From Hwanghaeella sp964350445 (GTDB lineage: Bacteria > Pseudomonadota > Alphaproteobacteria > UBA8366 > Aestuariispiraceae): a stretch of 64,000 nt of DNA. Numbering within the stretch: position 1 is the first letter of the stretch; every line of letters begins with the position of its first letter. Positions 52,732 through 61,783 of the stretch are shown one piece after another. The DNA lies in contig CAYGKA010000005.1 in the NCBI GenBank assembly GCA_964350445.1, positions 1 to 64,000 on the forward strand. The letters run 5' to 3'. Position numbers and translations under genes: made by a program. Below the pieces are notes generated by a model. The model was not told the origin of the DNA. It saw only the letters and a list, made by a program, of their open reading frames with translations, and searched no databases.

Positions 52732-53700
52732 TCAGGCCGCGAAGCTCGCTTGCGCTTTGTCCTGAGGGGTCGGTTCGAAGCCCCGCCATTCGGGATTTTC
52801 GATCAACTCCCGGACCGTCTCTTTTAATTCCCCAGCAACGACCGTGGCCGCTGTGGTGTTGGATTCGGGCGGCAGGGAGTACAGAAAGTTGCTCCGTCGC
52901 AACTGGGCGTCCGATATCGGCAGGCAGCGCCAATTTCGGCCTCGTTGACCCTCCTGCATGATCGCGCCCATGGGTTTGATCGTCGCGCCGATGTCTTCAT
53001 AAACGCAGTTCATCAGCAAAGCGAGGGAGTCGATTTCCGCAACCACGTTTATGTGCATGGCCCGGCTTTCAAACTCGATCGCTATACGCCGCCGCAAGCC
53101 GTGATTGCTCGTCGGCAGGATGAGCGGCAGGACGGCGACCTCTTCCAAGGTCACCGATGTTCGGTCGGGCGGGACAAGCGCGCTGTGCATCGGCAGGAAC
53201 AGGAACAGTTCCTCGACCATCAATGGTTCGACGGTCAGTTCTTCGGCAAGGTCCGATGCGAACAGCACGGCAAGGTCCAACTGGTTTTGTTGGATGAGTG
53301 TGCCGATATGGCCGCTCATTGCCTCGACGACGTTGATCAGGATACTGGGGAACCGCTCCCGAACGCGCCGTATCAACGGCAGGCCTATGGCGGCAACCGT
53401 GGTCGCCGGCAAACCGACCGAAACCATACCCTGTATGGTCGTGTGTTCCGCCTGCGCGATGGACATGGCTTGGTCCACTTGGCGCAGAATCAGGCAGGCA
53501 TGGTGGTACAAGGCGCGGCCATTGTCGGTAGGCGTTACGCCCTTTGACGAGCGCACGAGCAAAGGCTTGCCGACGTCCTCCTCCAGCTTCGCGATCTGCT
53601 GGCTGAGCGCCGGCTGAGCGACATAAAGCTGCTTCGCCGCCCGCGACAAACTGCCGAGTTCGACGATCTTCACAAAGTATTTCAGTTGCCGGATATCCAT
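52732..53700 (-). CDS. LysR family transcriptional regulator
   Basis: A 322-residue regulator. MDIRQLKYFVKIVELGSLSRAAKQL then AQPALSQQIAKLEEDVGKPLL is the LysR helix-turn-helix; the rest is a type-2 periplasmic-binding-like effector domain. It is divergent from the branched-chain/urea-type ABC operon, with a textbook LysR box in the gap, so it probably activates that operon in response to its substrate. Confidence 0.92.
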   Translation of the reverse strand: MDIRQLKYFVKIVELGSLSRAAKQLYVAQPALSQQIAKLEEDVGKPLLVRSSKGVTPTDNGRALYHHACLILRQVDQAMSIAQAEHTTIQGMVSVGLPATTVAAIGLPLIRRVRERFPSILINVVEAMSGHIGTLIQQNQLDLAVLFASDLAEELTVEPLMVEELFLFLPMHSALVPPDRTSVTLEEVAVLPLILPTSNHGLRRRIAIEFESRAMHINVVAEIDSLALLMNCVYEDIGATIKPMGAIMQEGQRGRNWRCLPISDAQLRRSNFLYSLPPESNTTAATVVAGELKETVRELIENPEWRGFEPTPQDKAQASFAA

Positions 53701-53722
53701 GCCGCATTAGACCGACAATCAA

Positions 53723-53743
53723 CCTATAAGTCCAGCTTATAGG
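53723..53743. promoter_or_regulatory. LysR box between divergent regulator and ABC operon
   Basis: A perfect 8-bp dyad, CCTATAAG (53723-53730) and CTTATAGG (53736-53743), contains ATAA-N7-TTAT, the classical LysR recognition pattern. It lies 23 bp upstream of the lysR start and 157 bp before the binding-protein gene. Confidence 0.75.
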
Positions 53744-53900
53744 GGGTGTTGGAAAACCGTATTTCCGCGGCTTTCGGCAAGTCGATAGGGTGAGGACAAG
53801 GTTGCTTCCATGCTGGTTGGTATGCGCCGCGACAGTCGCGTGGCGATGTCCGGTCAAGTGGAGCCAAATGCAACCATTTGAGATTTCGGGAGGAATACCA

Positions 53901-55172
53901 ATGTCTACCAAGAAAACTGAATCCGGGCGTGTTTCCGGTACCTTTACGCGGCGGAACGCTCTTAAATTGGGCGCCGGGGCCGCCGCCTTTTCCACATTCG
54001 GCATGCCCAGCATCCTGCGCGCGCAATCGTCGGCGATCCGGATTGGCCATCTGACGCCGATGACCGGCTTCCTCGGCACGTTGGGTCGGGGGGCTGTCGA
54101 AGGCATCACCATGGCGGTGGAAGAAGTGAACGCCGCGGGTGGCGTAAACGGCCGCAAGATCGATTTCAGCACGGAAGACTCGATCAATCCGGAAACAGCC
54201 GCCACCAAGGCGCAGCGCCTGATGGAACGCGACAATGTCGATTTCATCATGGGCGAGATCAGTTCCGCCTCGTCGCTCGCGATCTCCGAAGTCGCCAAGC
54301 GTAACAAGAAGCTCTTCATGGCGCTCGGCCCGCGTTCCGACGTTCTGCGCGGCGACCGCTGTACCCGCTATATGTTCTGCACCGATTTGCCGAACACCGC
54401 GATGGTGAATGCCGTCGGTGGCGCGCTGAAGCGTGAAGGTCTCGTCTCCGGCAAGCGTCTGTTTACGATGACGGCGGACTACGTCTTCGGCCACGACCTG
54501 TTGTCGGCAGCCAAGAAGTTCATGGCGGCCAACGGTGCGGAACATGTCGGTGACGAATTGATCGCAACCGACGTGAACGATTTCAGTGCCTTCCTGCTGA
54601 AGATCCGTCAGGCGCAACCGGATGTCGTCTGCGTGAATCTGGCCGGCAACCAGGTTTCCAACTTTATCAAGCAGTACACCGAGTTTGGCCTGCCGTTCCA
54701 ACTGGCTGGTTTCGCGCTCAACACGGAAAACATCTGGGCCGCGGGGGCCGGTAACTTCTCCGGACTATGGCCGGCGATCTGGTATCACGATCTGCAAACG
54801 GATGCATCCATGGCTTTCGTTAAGGCGTTCCAGGCCAAGTACGACAAGATTCCCGAAAACCATGCCTGGGTCGAATACATCGCGTTCAAATGCGCGGTGC
54901 AGGCGATCAAGGAAACCGGTTCGTCCGACAGCGAGGACATCATCAACTACTTCGAGTCCGAGGCGGAGTTCGACATCCTGAAGGGGCGACCGGGTTACTT
55001 CCGTAAGGAAGACCACCAGCTCATGCAGGAAGCCTATTCCCTCGAAGCGAAGCCGGAAGGCACCTACAAGGATGTCTACGACTCGATGGCGATGGGCGAA
55101 CCTGTCCCTGGCCCCGGCGAGTCTCTCGCATCGATCTTCCCCTCCGTCGAAGACGGGGCCTGCAAGCTCTAG
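53901..55172 (+). CDS. Branched-chain amino acid/urea-type ABC transporter substrate-binding protein
   Basis: A 423-residue Peripla_BP_6-type protein. TRRNALKLGAGAAAF is a Tat signal with a twin arginine and the cleavage region is at SILRAQ; the protein is likely exported folded. The mature start IRIGHLTPMTGFLGTLGRGAVEGITMAVEEVN is typical of LivJ/UrtA-like binders. Family size is normal. GGGAGGA precedes the ATG. The transporter permeases and ATPases follow after a strong terminator. Ligand could be an amino acid, amide, urea or small aromatic acid. Confidence 0.92.
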   Translation: MSTKKTESGRVSGTFTRRNALKLGAGAAAFSTFGMPSILRAQSSAIRIGHLTPMTGFLGTLGRGAVEGITMAVEEVNAAGGVNGRKIDFSTEDSINPETAATKAQRLMERDNVDFIMGEISSASSLAISEVAKRNKKLFMALGPRSDVLRGDRCTRYMFCTDLPNTAMVNAVGGALKREGLVSGKRLFTMTADYVFGHDLLSAAKKFMAANGAEHVGDELIATDVNDFSAFLLKIRQAQPDVVCVNLAGNQVSNFIKQYTEFGLPFQLAGFALNTENIWAAGAGNFSGLWPAIWYHDLQTDASMAFVKAFQAKYDKIPENHAWVEYIAFKCAVQAIKETGSSDSEDIINYFESEAEFDILKGRPGYFRKEDHQLMQEAYSLEAKPEGTYKDVYDSMAMGEPVPGPGESLASIFPSVEDGACKL

Positions 55173-55185
55173 CATACTCCTTCTA

Positions 55186-55220
55186 CCGCCGGGTCCTCAG
55201 CGGCCCGGCGGATTTTTTTT
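55186..55220 (+). terminator. Intrinsic terminator after the binding-protein gene
   Basis: CCGCCGGG (55186-55193) pairs perfectly with CCCGGCGG (55204-55211), followed by A and eight Ts (55213-55220). A textbook Rho-independent terminator 14 bp after the stop, it separates the binding-protein gene from the permease genes. Confidence 0.88.
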
Positions 55221-55281
55221 CGATGCGCCGTTCAGAGCATGACGTCATGCCTTGGACGCGCGGTTTTATAACGGACTAGGC

Positions 55282-56160
55282 ATGCAGTACGTGTTCATAC
55301 TGGAGCAGGTGGTCAACGGACTTGTTCTGGGAGGCTACTATCTTCTCATCGCAATGGGTCTTTCGCTGATCTTCAGTGTCGGCGGCATCGTGAACCTGTC
55401 CCATGGCGCCTTTTATGCGCTGGGCGCATATGTCTCTTTGGAAGTCGCCAAACTCGCCGGGTTCACCGCGGGCGTCGTGATTTCCCCCGTCGCCGTGGCG
55501 CTGATCGGGGTATTGTTCGAGCGCTTCATCCTGCGGCGCTTTTATCGCGAGGATCCGATCCTCAGCCTTTTGGTCACCTTTGGTCTCGCGATGGTGATGG
55601 AGCAGGCAATACGAATTCTATGGGGGGCGGCCCCAATCCCGGTGGTTCTGCCGAAGGAAATACGCGGTGCCCTGATCGTCGGCGATTTCCTGTTTTCGAA
55701 GTACCGATTGCTGATGCTGTTCGTCATCGCGATCATCCTGGCCGGTGTTTGGCTTCTTCTGAACAAGACGGCTTTCGGGCGAGTCGTTCGGGCGGGGATC
55801 CAGCAGCCGGACATGGTCGCGGCGCTCGGCATCCGGCTTCAACCTTACATGACGGCGGTCGTGATGCTCGGTGTTGGCCTTGCGGCCCTCGGGGGAGCGA
55901 TGATCGCGCCAATCACGACGGTGCAGCCTGCGATGGGGGCAGACATTATCACGACAGCATTCGTTGTCGTCATTATCGGTGGTTTGGGAAGTTTCTGGGG
56001 GGTCGTCGCGGCTGCCCTGCTGGTCGGCGTGGTGCGCGGCCTCACTGTGCATTTCATGCCCGCCGCATCTGAGGCGTCGATGTATATCCTCATGTTCCTT
56101 GTTCTGCTGGTGCGGCCGCGCGGCTTGCTCGGCGAGTCGATCGAGAAGTTCGAGCGGTAA
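55282..56160 (+). CDS. Branched-chain amino acid/urea-type ABC transporter permease (LivH family)
   Basis: A 292-residue permease with about eight helices. GLVLGGYYLLIAMGLSLIFSVGGIVNLSHGAFYALGAY is the LivH N-terminus, read here in short pieces; the later ALGIRLQPYMTAVVMLGVGLAALGG is the EAA-like loop. The ATG at 55282 is used; the frame is open upstream to 55252 but without a good start. It ends 4 bp before the LivM-LivG-LivF fusion gene. Confidence 0.93.
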   Translation: MQYVFILEQVVNGLVLGGYYLLIAMGLSLIFSVGGIVNLSHGAFYALGAYVSLEVAKLAGFTAGVVISPVAVALIGVLFERFILRRFYREDPILSLLVTFGLAMVMEQAIRILWGAAPIPVVLPKEIRGALIVGDFLFSKYRLLMLFVIAIILAGVWLLLNKTAFGRVVRAGIQQPDMVAALGIRLQPYMTAVVMLGVGLAALGGAMIAPITTVQPAMGADIITTAFVVVIIGGLGSFWGVVAAALLVGVVRGLTVHFMPAASEASMYILMFLVLLVRPRGLLGESIEKFER

Positions 56161-56164
56161 TCCC

Positions 56165-58690
56165 ATGAATTCGAAAACACGGACACTCCTAATCGGTTTT
56201 GTCGGCCTGATCCTTTTGCCGTTCGTCCTGCCGGCGATCGGTCTGACGCTGAGCACGGCGACCATGGTCGTCGTCTTCACGATCGCCGCCCTGGGGCTCA
56301 ATATGATGATGGGCTATACGGGCCTCGTCTCCTTTGGGCATGCGGCCTGGTTCGGCATTGGCGCCTATGCGGCCGCTCTCTCGCAGATCCATTTGTTCCA
56401 AGGGCAGATCATTCTTCCCATCCTTTTCGGAACCGCATTCGTCGGCGTCGTGTCCGCGGCGGTTGGGATATTGATGCTGCGCCGGCGCGGCGTCTATTTC
56501 GCGCTGATGACCCTGGCGCTTTCCGCGCTGACCTTCTCGATCTCCTTCCGCTGGACCGCAGTCACGGGCGGCGAGGACGGGTTGGGCGGGTTCGATCGGG
56601 GATCGTTTCTTCCTTTCGATCTGTCGGACAACATGACCTATTATTGGTTCGTCGCGGGCATCGGGTTCCTCGTGCTCCTTTTCCTGATGCGCGTGGTGAA
56701 TTCTCCCTTTGGCCATGTGCTGGTCGCGATCCGGGAAAACCAGGAGCGCGCGACCTTCCAGGGCTATGACGTCCAGCGATATAAACTGGCGGTCTTCGTT
56801 CTGTCTTCCATGGTGACGGCGTTGGCAGGGACTTTGTCGGGCTTTCAGCACTATATCGTGACGTCGGAATCCACATCGGTGGAAATGTCGGGCGAGTTGC
56901 TGGCCATGGTCGTCATCGGCGGTATGCGCGGGAATATTCTGGGCCCGGCGATCGGCGTCATTTTTTATACCCTGTTTCGGGAATGGCTTTCGATTTGGAC
57001 CGGCGATTGGCTGTTCTATTTTGGTCTAATCTTCTGCGCTTTCGTGATGTACTCACCGGGCGGGTTGGTCGGAATCTGGGGACAGTTGCAGCGCCGCTGG
57101 AATCCACCGCCGGAAGAAGACTCTGCGATGAGCCGCCGGAAGATTTACCAGGGCTTGTCGCTGCCGTCCTTCCTGCGACCCAAGGCGCAGACGGCCGAGG
57201 TTCTCGAAGTCACGGGCATCTCAAAGAATTTCGGGGGCATTCAGGCAGTCCGGTCGGCGAGTTTGACCCTGTCCTCGGGTGAGATCCATGCGCTCATCGG
57301 GCCGAACGGGGCGGGGAAGACGACTCTCTTCAACCTCGTTTCAGGCCGTTTCGCCCCGACCGAAGGAACGGTGCGCCTGCTGGGACGCGAAATTCAGGGG
57401 CTGGATCCGGCGGATATCTGCCATGCCGGATTGGCGCGGTCCTTCCAGATCACCAACCTTTTCGAAGGCCTGACCATCGAAGAGAATTTAAGACTGTCGG
57501 CCCAAGCCAAACATCCGGCGCGGTTCAATTTCTGGCGCGATGTAGATGGCTATGAAGACATCAATGCCGATACGGCCGAGTTGCTGAAGTTCCTAGGCCT
57601 GGAAGGAATTGAGGATACGCGCGCCGGGGACCTGTCCTATGGCGGGCAGCGGCTGGTCGATCTCGGAATTGCCTTGGCCACCAAACCACAAGTGATGCTG
57701 TTGGACGAACCCTTAGCTGGTCTCGCCGCGGCGGAACGCGAACGTGTTGGGAACCTCGTTAAGACGATGGCGGAAAATATCCCGGTGCTGATTGTTGAGC
57801 ATGACATTGATCGGATTCTCGGCTTTTCCCATGAAGTGACGGTCATGAACGACGGGAAAGTCCTGGTGACAGGCAAGCCTGAGGAAATTCGCTCGAACAC
57901 CCATGTTCAGGAAATCTATACGGGCACCGGAACACCAGCGATCGTCGGCAGGAACAAATCCGACCAGGGTGAGCGGGATAGCCTTTTGACCGTCACGGGT
58001 CTGAACAGCTTTTATGGCAAGAGCCACATCCTGAACGACACGGCGCTGGAAATTCGCAAAGGCGAGATCGTTGCGCTTCTTGGGCGAAATGGGGCGGGCA
58101 AATCGACCTTCCTCAAGACGATCGCCGGTCTGGTTTCTGCGGCGAGCGGGTCCGTCAAATTTAATGGCATTGAGTTGGTTGGCCTCGCCGCACCCGAGAT
58201 CGCGCGGCTGGGGGTCGGCTACGTTCCGCAAGGGCGCGGTATTTTCTCCGGCATGACGGTACGGGAGAATCTAGAGCTTGGCCGACTTGCGAGGGCGACC
58301 GACGGCAGCACGGGTGTCGTCTGGAGCGAAGAGCGCATCTTCGAATTCTTCCCGCGGTTGAAGGAACGCATCAATTCGCATGCGGACTTTCTGTCCGGCG
58401 GGGAGCAGCAGATGCTGGCGGTTGCGCGTGCGCTTTCCGGAAATGTCAGTCTTTTGCTTTTGGACGAACCGTTTGAAGGTCTTGCCCCTGCGGTGATCGA
58501 GGACCTATTCAAAGTTTTCGACCGGTTGCGGCAGCACCTGCCGATCTTGATCGTCGAACATAACCTGGACTTGGTGTTGGCGCTCTCCGACCGCGTTTAC
58601 GCATTGGAGAACGGCTCTGTGTTCCATGAAGGCAAGGCGGAGGCGCTGCTCCACGACCTTGATTACCGAAAGGAAATCCTATGGCTTTGA
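56165..58690 (+). CDS. Fused branched-chain-type ABC transporter: LivM permease + LivG ATPase + LivF ATPase
   Basis: One continuous 841-residue frame. Residues about 1-315 are a LivM permease (LNMMMGYTGLVSFGHAAWFG; loop IRENQERATFQGYD). After a hydrophilic linker, residues about 345-585 are a LivG ATPase (Walker A GPNGAGKTT at about 379; signature LSYGGQR; Walker B VMLLDEPLAGL). Residues about 600-841 are a LivF ATPase (Walker A GRNGAGKST at about 640; signature LSGGEQQMLAVARAL; Walker B LLLLDEPFEGL). Both linkers are open in frame with no stop; the first holds an ATG without a ribosome site. All catalytic motifs are intact, so it is a working fusion, not a decay product. Confidence 0.92.
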   Translation: MNSKTRTLLIGFVGLILLPFVLPAIGLTLSTATMVVVFTIAALGLNMMMGYTGLVSFGHAAWFGIGAYAAALSQIHLFQGQIILPILFGTAFVGVVSAAVGILMLRRRGVYFALMTLALSALTFSISFRWTAVTGGEDGLGGFDRGSFLPFDLSDNMTYYWFVAGIGFLVLLFLMRVVNSPFGHVLVAIRENQERATFQGYDVQRYKLAVFVLSSMVTALAGTLSGFQHYIVTSESTSVEMSGELLAMVVIGGMRGNILGPAIGVIFYTLFREWLSIWTGDWLFYFGLIFCAFVMYSPGGLVGIWGQLQRRWNPPPEEDSAMSRRKIYQGLSLPSFLRPKAQTAEVLEVTGISKNFGGIQAVRSASLTLSSGEIHALIGPNGAGKTTLFNLVSGRFAPTEGTVRLLGREIQGLDPADICHAGLARSFQITNLFEGLTIEENLRLSAQAKHPARFNFWRDVDGYEDINADTAELLKFLGLEGIEDTRAGDLSYGGQRLVDLGIALATKPQVMLLDEPLAGLAAAERERVGNLVKTMAENIPVLIVEHDIDRILGFSHEVTVMNDGKVLVTGKPEEIRSNTHVQEIYTGTGTPAIVGRNKSDQGERDSLLTVTGLNSFYGKSHILNDTALEIRKGEIVALLGRNGAGKSTFLKTIAGLVSAASGSVKFNGIELVGLAAPEIARLGVGYVPQGRGIFSGMTVRENLELGRLARATDGSTGVVWSEERIFEFFPRLKERINSHADFLSGGEQQMLAVARALSGNVSLLLLDEPFEGLAPAVIEDLFKVFDRLRQHLPILIVEHNLDLVLALSDRVYALENGSVFHEGKAEALLHDLDYRKEILWL

Positions 58691-58715
58691 TCCGTAGGGA
58701 AAGGATGGCGGCGTT

Positions 58716-60170
58716 ATGATGACAGTTGTGACTTCGCAAGACGGCGCGGATATCAGGCAGTGCCGATTGCTTTCCGGCGGTGACTGGATCGTCGGCGATG
58801 GATCCGCAACGCCGGTTCTCGATAAATTCAGCCTCGTTCAAGTTGCCGAAGCGCCGGCGGCGACCCCGAGGCAGATCGAGGCGATGATTTCAGCAGCGGA
58901 GACGGCTTTCAGGTCCAATACGCTGACGCCTTACGAGCGAGGGGAAATACTGGATCGTGCGGTGACCATTGTCGCGCGTGAGAAGGAAAGCCTCGCGGAG
59001 ATCATCCAGGCCGAATCTGGGTTCACCCGGTCGGATGCGTTGGGGGAAGTGACACGCTGTATGCAGACCCTCTCGCTATCGGCGGAAGAGGCGCGCAGGC
59101 TCAAGGGCGACATCATTCCTATGTCCGGAGCGCCGAACCAGGCGCGGAGGATGGCTTTCACCCTGCGCGTGCCGTTGGGTGTCGTGCTGGCGGTGACACC
59201 TTTCAACTCGCCTCTCAACACGGTCACTCACAAGGTCGGGCCGGCCTTGGCCGCCGGCAATGCCGTTGTACTGAAGCCGGCGAGCGCAACGCCGATGACG
59301 TCGTGCAAATTGGCGGAAATTCTGGTGGAAGCGGGGGTGCCGAAGGGCCTTCTTTCCGTATTGCATGGCGGCGGCGCCGTTGTTCAGACGGCGATCACCG
59401 ATCCGCGAATCCGGTTCATCGCGTTCACTGGCAGCACCGAGGTTGGCCGAAAGATACAGGCGGCCGCCGGTCTCCGTCGAACCCAAATGGAGTTGGGGTC
59501 TATCGCCTATACCGTCCTGTGCGACGATGCTGACTTGGACCGCGCCCTTCCGAAAATCGTGTCGGCTGGGTATCGCAAGGCGGGACAAGTCTGCACCTCC
59601 GTCCAGATGCTTCTGGTTCATGCCTCAATCATGGACACCGTGACGGAACGCATGACCGCACTGGTCGGCCAAGTAAAGTTCGGCGACCCGAAGATCGACG
59701 ACACGATCACCGGCCCGCTGATCAGTGAGGGGGACGCGGTTCGGGTCGAGTCCTGGATCGAAGAAGCCCTGGCGAAAGGGGCAATGCGTCACGTTGGCGG
59801 ATCCCGGCAGGGGACAGTTGTGCCGCCGACGCTGCTAAGTGGCGTTACCGATGACATGAAGCTGGGATGCAGTGAAGTTTTCGGTCCCGTCGTCTGCCTG
59901 AAACCGTTCACGGCCTTTGAAGATGCAATCGAGATGGTCAACGCCACACCCTACGGATTGGCCACGGGCATTTTCACGAACCGCTTGTCGGACGCGTTGG
60001 CGGCGGCGAAGGCGCTGGAAGTCGGCGGTGTTCATATCAACGAAACGTCCAGCTCCCGGATCGACTTGATGCCCTATGGCGGTTCGAAGGATAGCGGCTT
60101 CGGGCGCGAGGGACCGCACTACGCGGTGGAAGAAATGACTGAAGAGAGGATCGTCACGATATCCAATTGA
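58716..60170 (+). CDS. Aldehyde dehydrogenase family protein (benzaldehyde/vanillin dehydrogenase-like)
   Basis: A 484-residue ALDH. TPFNSPLNTVTHKVGPALAAG, the catalytic Glu in QMELGS and the catalytic Cys in GQVCTSVQ are present, as is the C-terminal PYGGSKDSGFGREGP. The normal ELGGNNP-type loop reads ELGSIAYTV. It probably oxidises an aromatic or short aldehyde made from the compound imported by the adjacent ABC system. A second ATG at 58719 is possible. It lies 25 bp behind the fused transporter gene. Confidence 0.88.
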   Translation: MMTVVTSQDGADIRQCRLLSGGDWIVGDGSATPVLDKFSLVQVAEAPAATPRQIEAMISAAETAFRSNTLTPYERGEILDRAVTIVAREKESLAEIIQAESGFTRSDALGEVTRCMQTLSLSAEEARRLKGDIIPMSGAPNQARRMAFTLRVPLGVVLAVTPFNSPLNTVTHKVGPALAAGNAVVLKPASATPMTSCKLAEILVEAGVPKGLLSVLHGGGAVVQTAITDPRIRFIAFTGSTEVGRKIQAAAGLRRTQMELGSIAYTVLCDDADLDRALPKIVSAGYRKAGQVCTSVQMLLVHASIMDTVTERMTALVGQVKFGDPKIDDTITGPLISEGDAVRVESWIEEALAKGAMRHVGGSRQGTVVPPTLLSGVTDDMKLGCSEVFGPVVCLKPFTAFEDAIEMVNATPYGLATGIFTNRLSDALAAAKALEVGGVHINETSSSRIDLMPYGGSKDSGFGREGPHYAVEEMTEERIVTISN

Positions 60171-60214
60171 CGGGTCTTCGTGACGGCTAACCGAAAAGTG
60201 AAAGAAGGTATGGC

Positions 60215-60937
60215 ATGGCAAACAAAGTAGCATTGGTGTTCGGTGGATCGCGCGGGATCGGCGCGGCGGCCGTCAAGAAACTGGCGGAACAGGGGTTCGA
60301 CGTTGCGTTCACCTATGTGGCCAATCCACCCGCCGGTTCGGATATGCCATCCGGGGCGAAAGTATCCGGCTATCAGGTCGATATCACCGATCCGGCTCAA
60401 GTCGCCGGTGTCTTCGCTGCAGTGAAGAGCGATTTCGGGGCGAGCCCCGACTGCATCGTGGCGAATGCCGGGATAAACGTACCGCCGGGACCGGTTTCCG
60501 ATTTCGACAACGACAGTTTCCGCAAACTGGTGGAAGTAAACCTGGTCGGCGCCTTCTACGTCCTGCAGCACGCGGCGCGCAACGTTCAAGATGGCGGGAC
60601 GATCATTGGGGTCACGACGACGCTGGTTCGGTTCGCGGCGCCGGGCCTCGGTCCCTACAGCGCCACGAAGGCGGCTTTCGAGTGCCTGCTGCGGTCGATG
60701 CAGAAGGAACTCGCCGGACGCGGCATTCGGGTGAACGGCGTTGCGCCGGGCCCTGTCGATACGGACCTCTTCCGCTCCGGCAAGGACGATGCCGCCATAC
60801 AACGCTCAGCGGGCATGAGCCCGTTCAACCGTGTTGGGAAACCGGAAGAGGTGGCCGAGGTCATCGCCTTCCTTGCCTCCCCGAAATCGTCCTGGGTTGC
60901 CGGGCAGATTGTCCAGCCGAATGGCGGTCTCGTGTAA
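60215..60937 (+). CDS. SDR family NAD(P)-dependent oxidoreductase
   Basis: A 240-residue classical SDR. VFGGSRGIGAAAVKKLAEQG binds the cofactor, the NAGIN segment follows, and GPYSATKAAFE supplies Tyr and Lys. GQIVQPNGGLV ends the protein. The Ser of the catalytic triad is not obvious in the expected GVTTTLV position, where Thr may replace it. It follows the ALDH gene by 44 bp and probably belongs to the same catabolic operon; the product of its reaction could feed the ALDH. Confidence 0.86.
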   Translation: MANKVALVFGGSRGIGAAAVKKLAEQGFDVAFTYVANPPAGSDMPSGAKVSGYQVDITDPAQVAGVFAAVKSDFGASPDCIVANAGINVPPGPVSDFDNDSFRKLVEVNLVGAFYVLQHAARNVQDGGTIIGVTTTLVRFAAPGLGPYSATKAAFECLLRSMQKELAGRGIRVNGVAPGPVDTDLFRSGKDDAAIQRSAGMSPFNRVGKPEEVAEVIAFLASPKSSWVAGQIVQPNGGLV

Positions 60938-60968
60938 GACTAAAGTTTCGGACGACGGGATGAGCGGG

Positions 60969-61001
60969 CGGGATTGGCGCCGATCATGGGCGCCAATCCC
61001 G
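60969..61001. terminator. Bidirectional hairpin between convergent genes
   Basis: A perfect 13-bp stem, CGGGATTGGCGCC (60969-60981) with GGCGCCAATCCCG (60989-61001), loop of 7 nt, sits in the 70-bp gap between the SDR gene and the convergent EthD/DUF4286-like gene. No T-tract on either strand. Confidence 0.65.
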
Positions 61002-61007
61002 GCTGGC

Positions 61008-61637
61008 TCAGCCAGCGGCACTTTCCAGTTCACAGAGAAAACGATAGGTCTCCCCCGATTGAGCATCCGGACCCAACAGCGTCATCAGGCGGGAAAGAAC
61101 GGCGTCGGCATCCGGCCGGCGAAGGGTCTCCATCATGATGCAGGCGGCGATCTTCTCGTCCGCGCCGCGCAATTTCTCCTCCGCGGTGAGCTCCTTTCCG
61201 CTTTCGGCGCTGACCCAAATTTCCCGGCGTACCGTTCGCGCTTGAATATCAGCATCGTCCAAGACCTTTTCCGCCCCGTCCGGAGACCTCAGTTTCACGG
61301 CAACGGCGAAAGAACCGCGGATGCTGCCTTCCCGGCGTTCCACACGGCATACGGTTCGGCTCATATCGCGCATGACATCGTTCATGACCCTGCGCGTCCA
61401 ATCCGTCGGGTTCTCGAGGCGCTCCAAATAGGCGGGCGAGGTCAAGATGTCCGGCGTCTCGGTTTCATAATAGGTGAAGAACTGCGGCGAGGCGCCTTCG
61501 GCCTCGTACCGCCGGCCGCGAAGAATACCGGGTATGCCAAGCCGTTCGGGAAAATGCTCGGTCTTGTACCAATCCTCGTATTCTGCCGCATGCTGGGGCT
61601 GCCTGTTGTTCCAAAGGGCGAGGATGCCAGTGCTCAT
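61008..61637 (-). CDS. Dimeric alpha/beta-barrel protein (EthD/DUF4286-like)
   Basis: A 209-residue cytoplasmic protein. The start MSTGILALWNNRQPQHAAEY, then DWYKTEHFPERLGIPGILRGRRYE and FFTYYETE, is the pattern of EthD/DUF4286-like dimeric barrels, which often bind or turn over small aromatic or unsaturated acids. The C-terminal 100 residues are less clearly assigned, perhaps a second barrel. It is divergent from the tcu genes over a 146-bp gap with a palindrome, so both may share a regulator. Confidence 0.68.
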   Translation of the reverse strand: MSTGILALWNNRQPQHAAEYEDWYKTEHFPERLGIPGILRGRRYEAEGASPQFFTYYETETPDILTSPAYLERLENPTDWTRRVMNDVMRDMSRTVCRVERREGSIRGSFAVAVKLRSPDGAEKVLDDADIQARTVRREIWVSAESGKELTAEEKLRGADEKIAACIMMETLRRPDADAVLSRLMTLLGPDAQSGETYRFLCELESAAG

Positions 61638-61696
61638 CGAAATACCTCCCGTCGAAGTCGAAAACGCTATCGTGGTTTATTGTTCGCAATTGGATA

Positions 61697-61712
61697 CCAT
61701 TGTATACATTGG
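61697..61712. promoter_or_regulatory. Candidate GntR-type operator upstream of tcuA
   Basis: CCATTGTATACATTGG (61697-61712) is a 16-bp palindrome with one central mismatched pair and the core TGTATACA. Such TGTATACA dyads are typical of FadR-subfamily GntR regulators. It is in the divergent gap before tcuA. No GntR gene is in the window. Confidence 0.55.
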
Positions 61713-61783
61713 TCGGCAAACAATCTGGCGGTACTCGGACAATCCGAAACTCGCATTGAGCCGCCGATGCGGATGGGTGACGC

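Noticed and set aside
53069..54319. 416-codon minus-strand frame through the LysR gene and the start of the binding protein
   Set aside because: Out of frame with both real genes, crosses the LysR box and has no coherent fold.
55964..56164. Upstream extension of the LivM-LivG-LivF frame into livH
   Set aside because: The extension is Cys/Ser/Arg-rich out-of-frame livH sequence; the ATG at 56165 opens directly into the LivM N-terminus.
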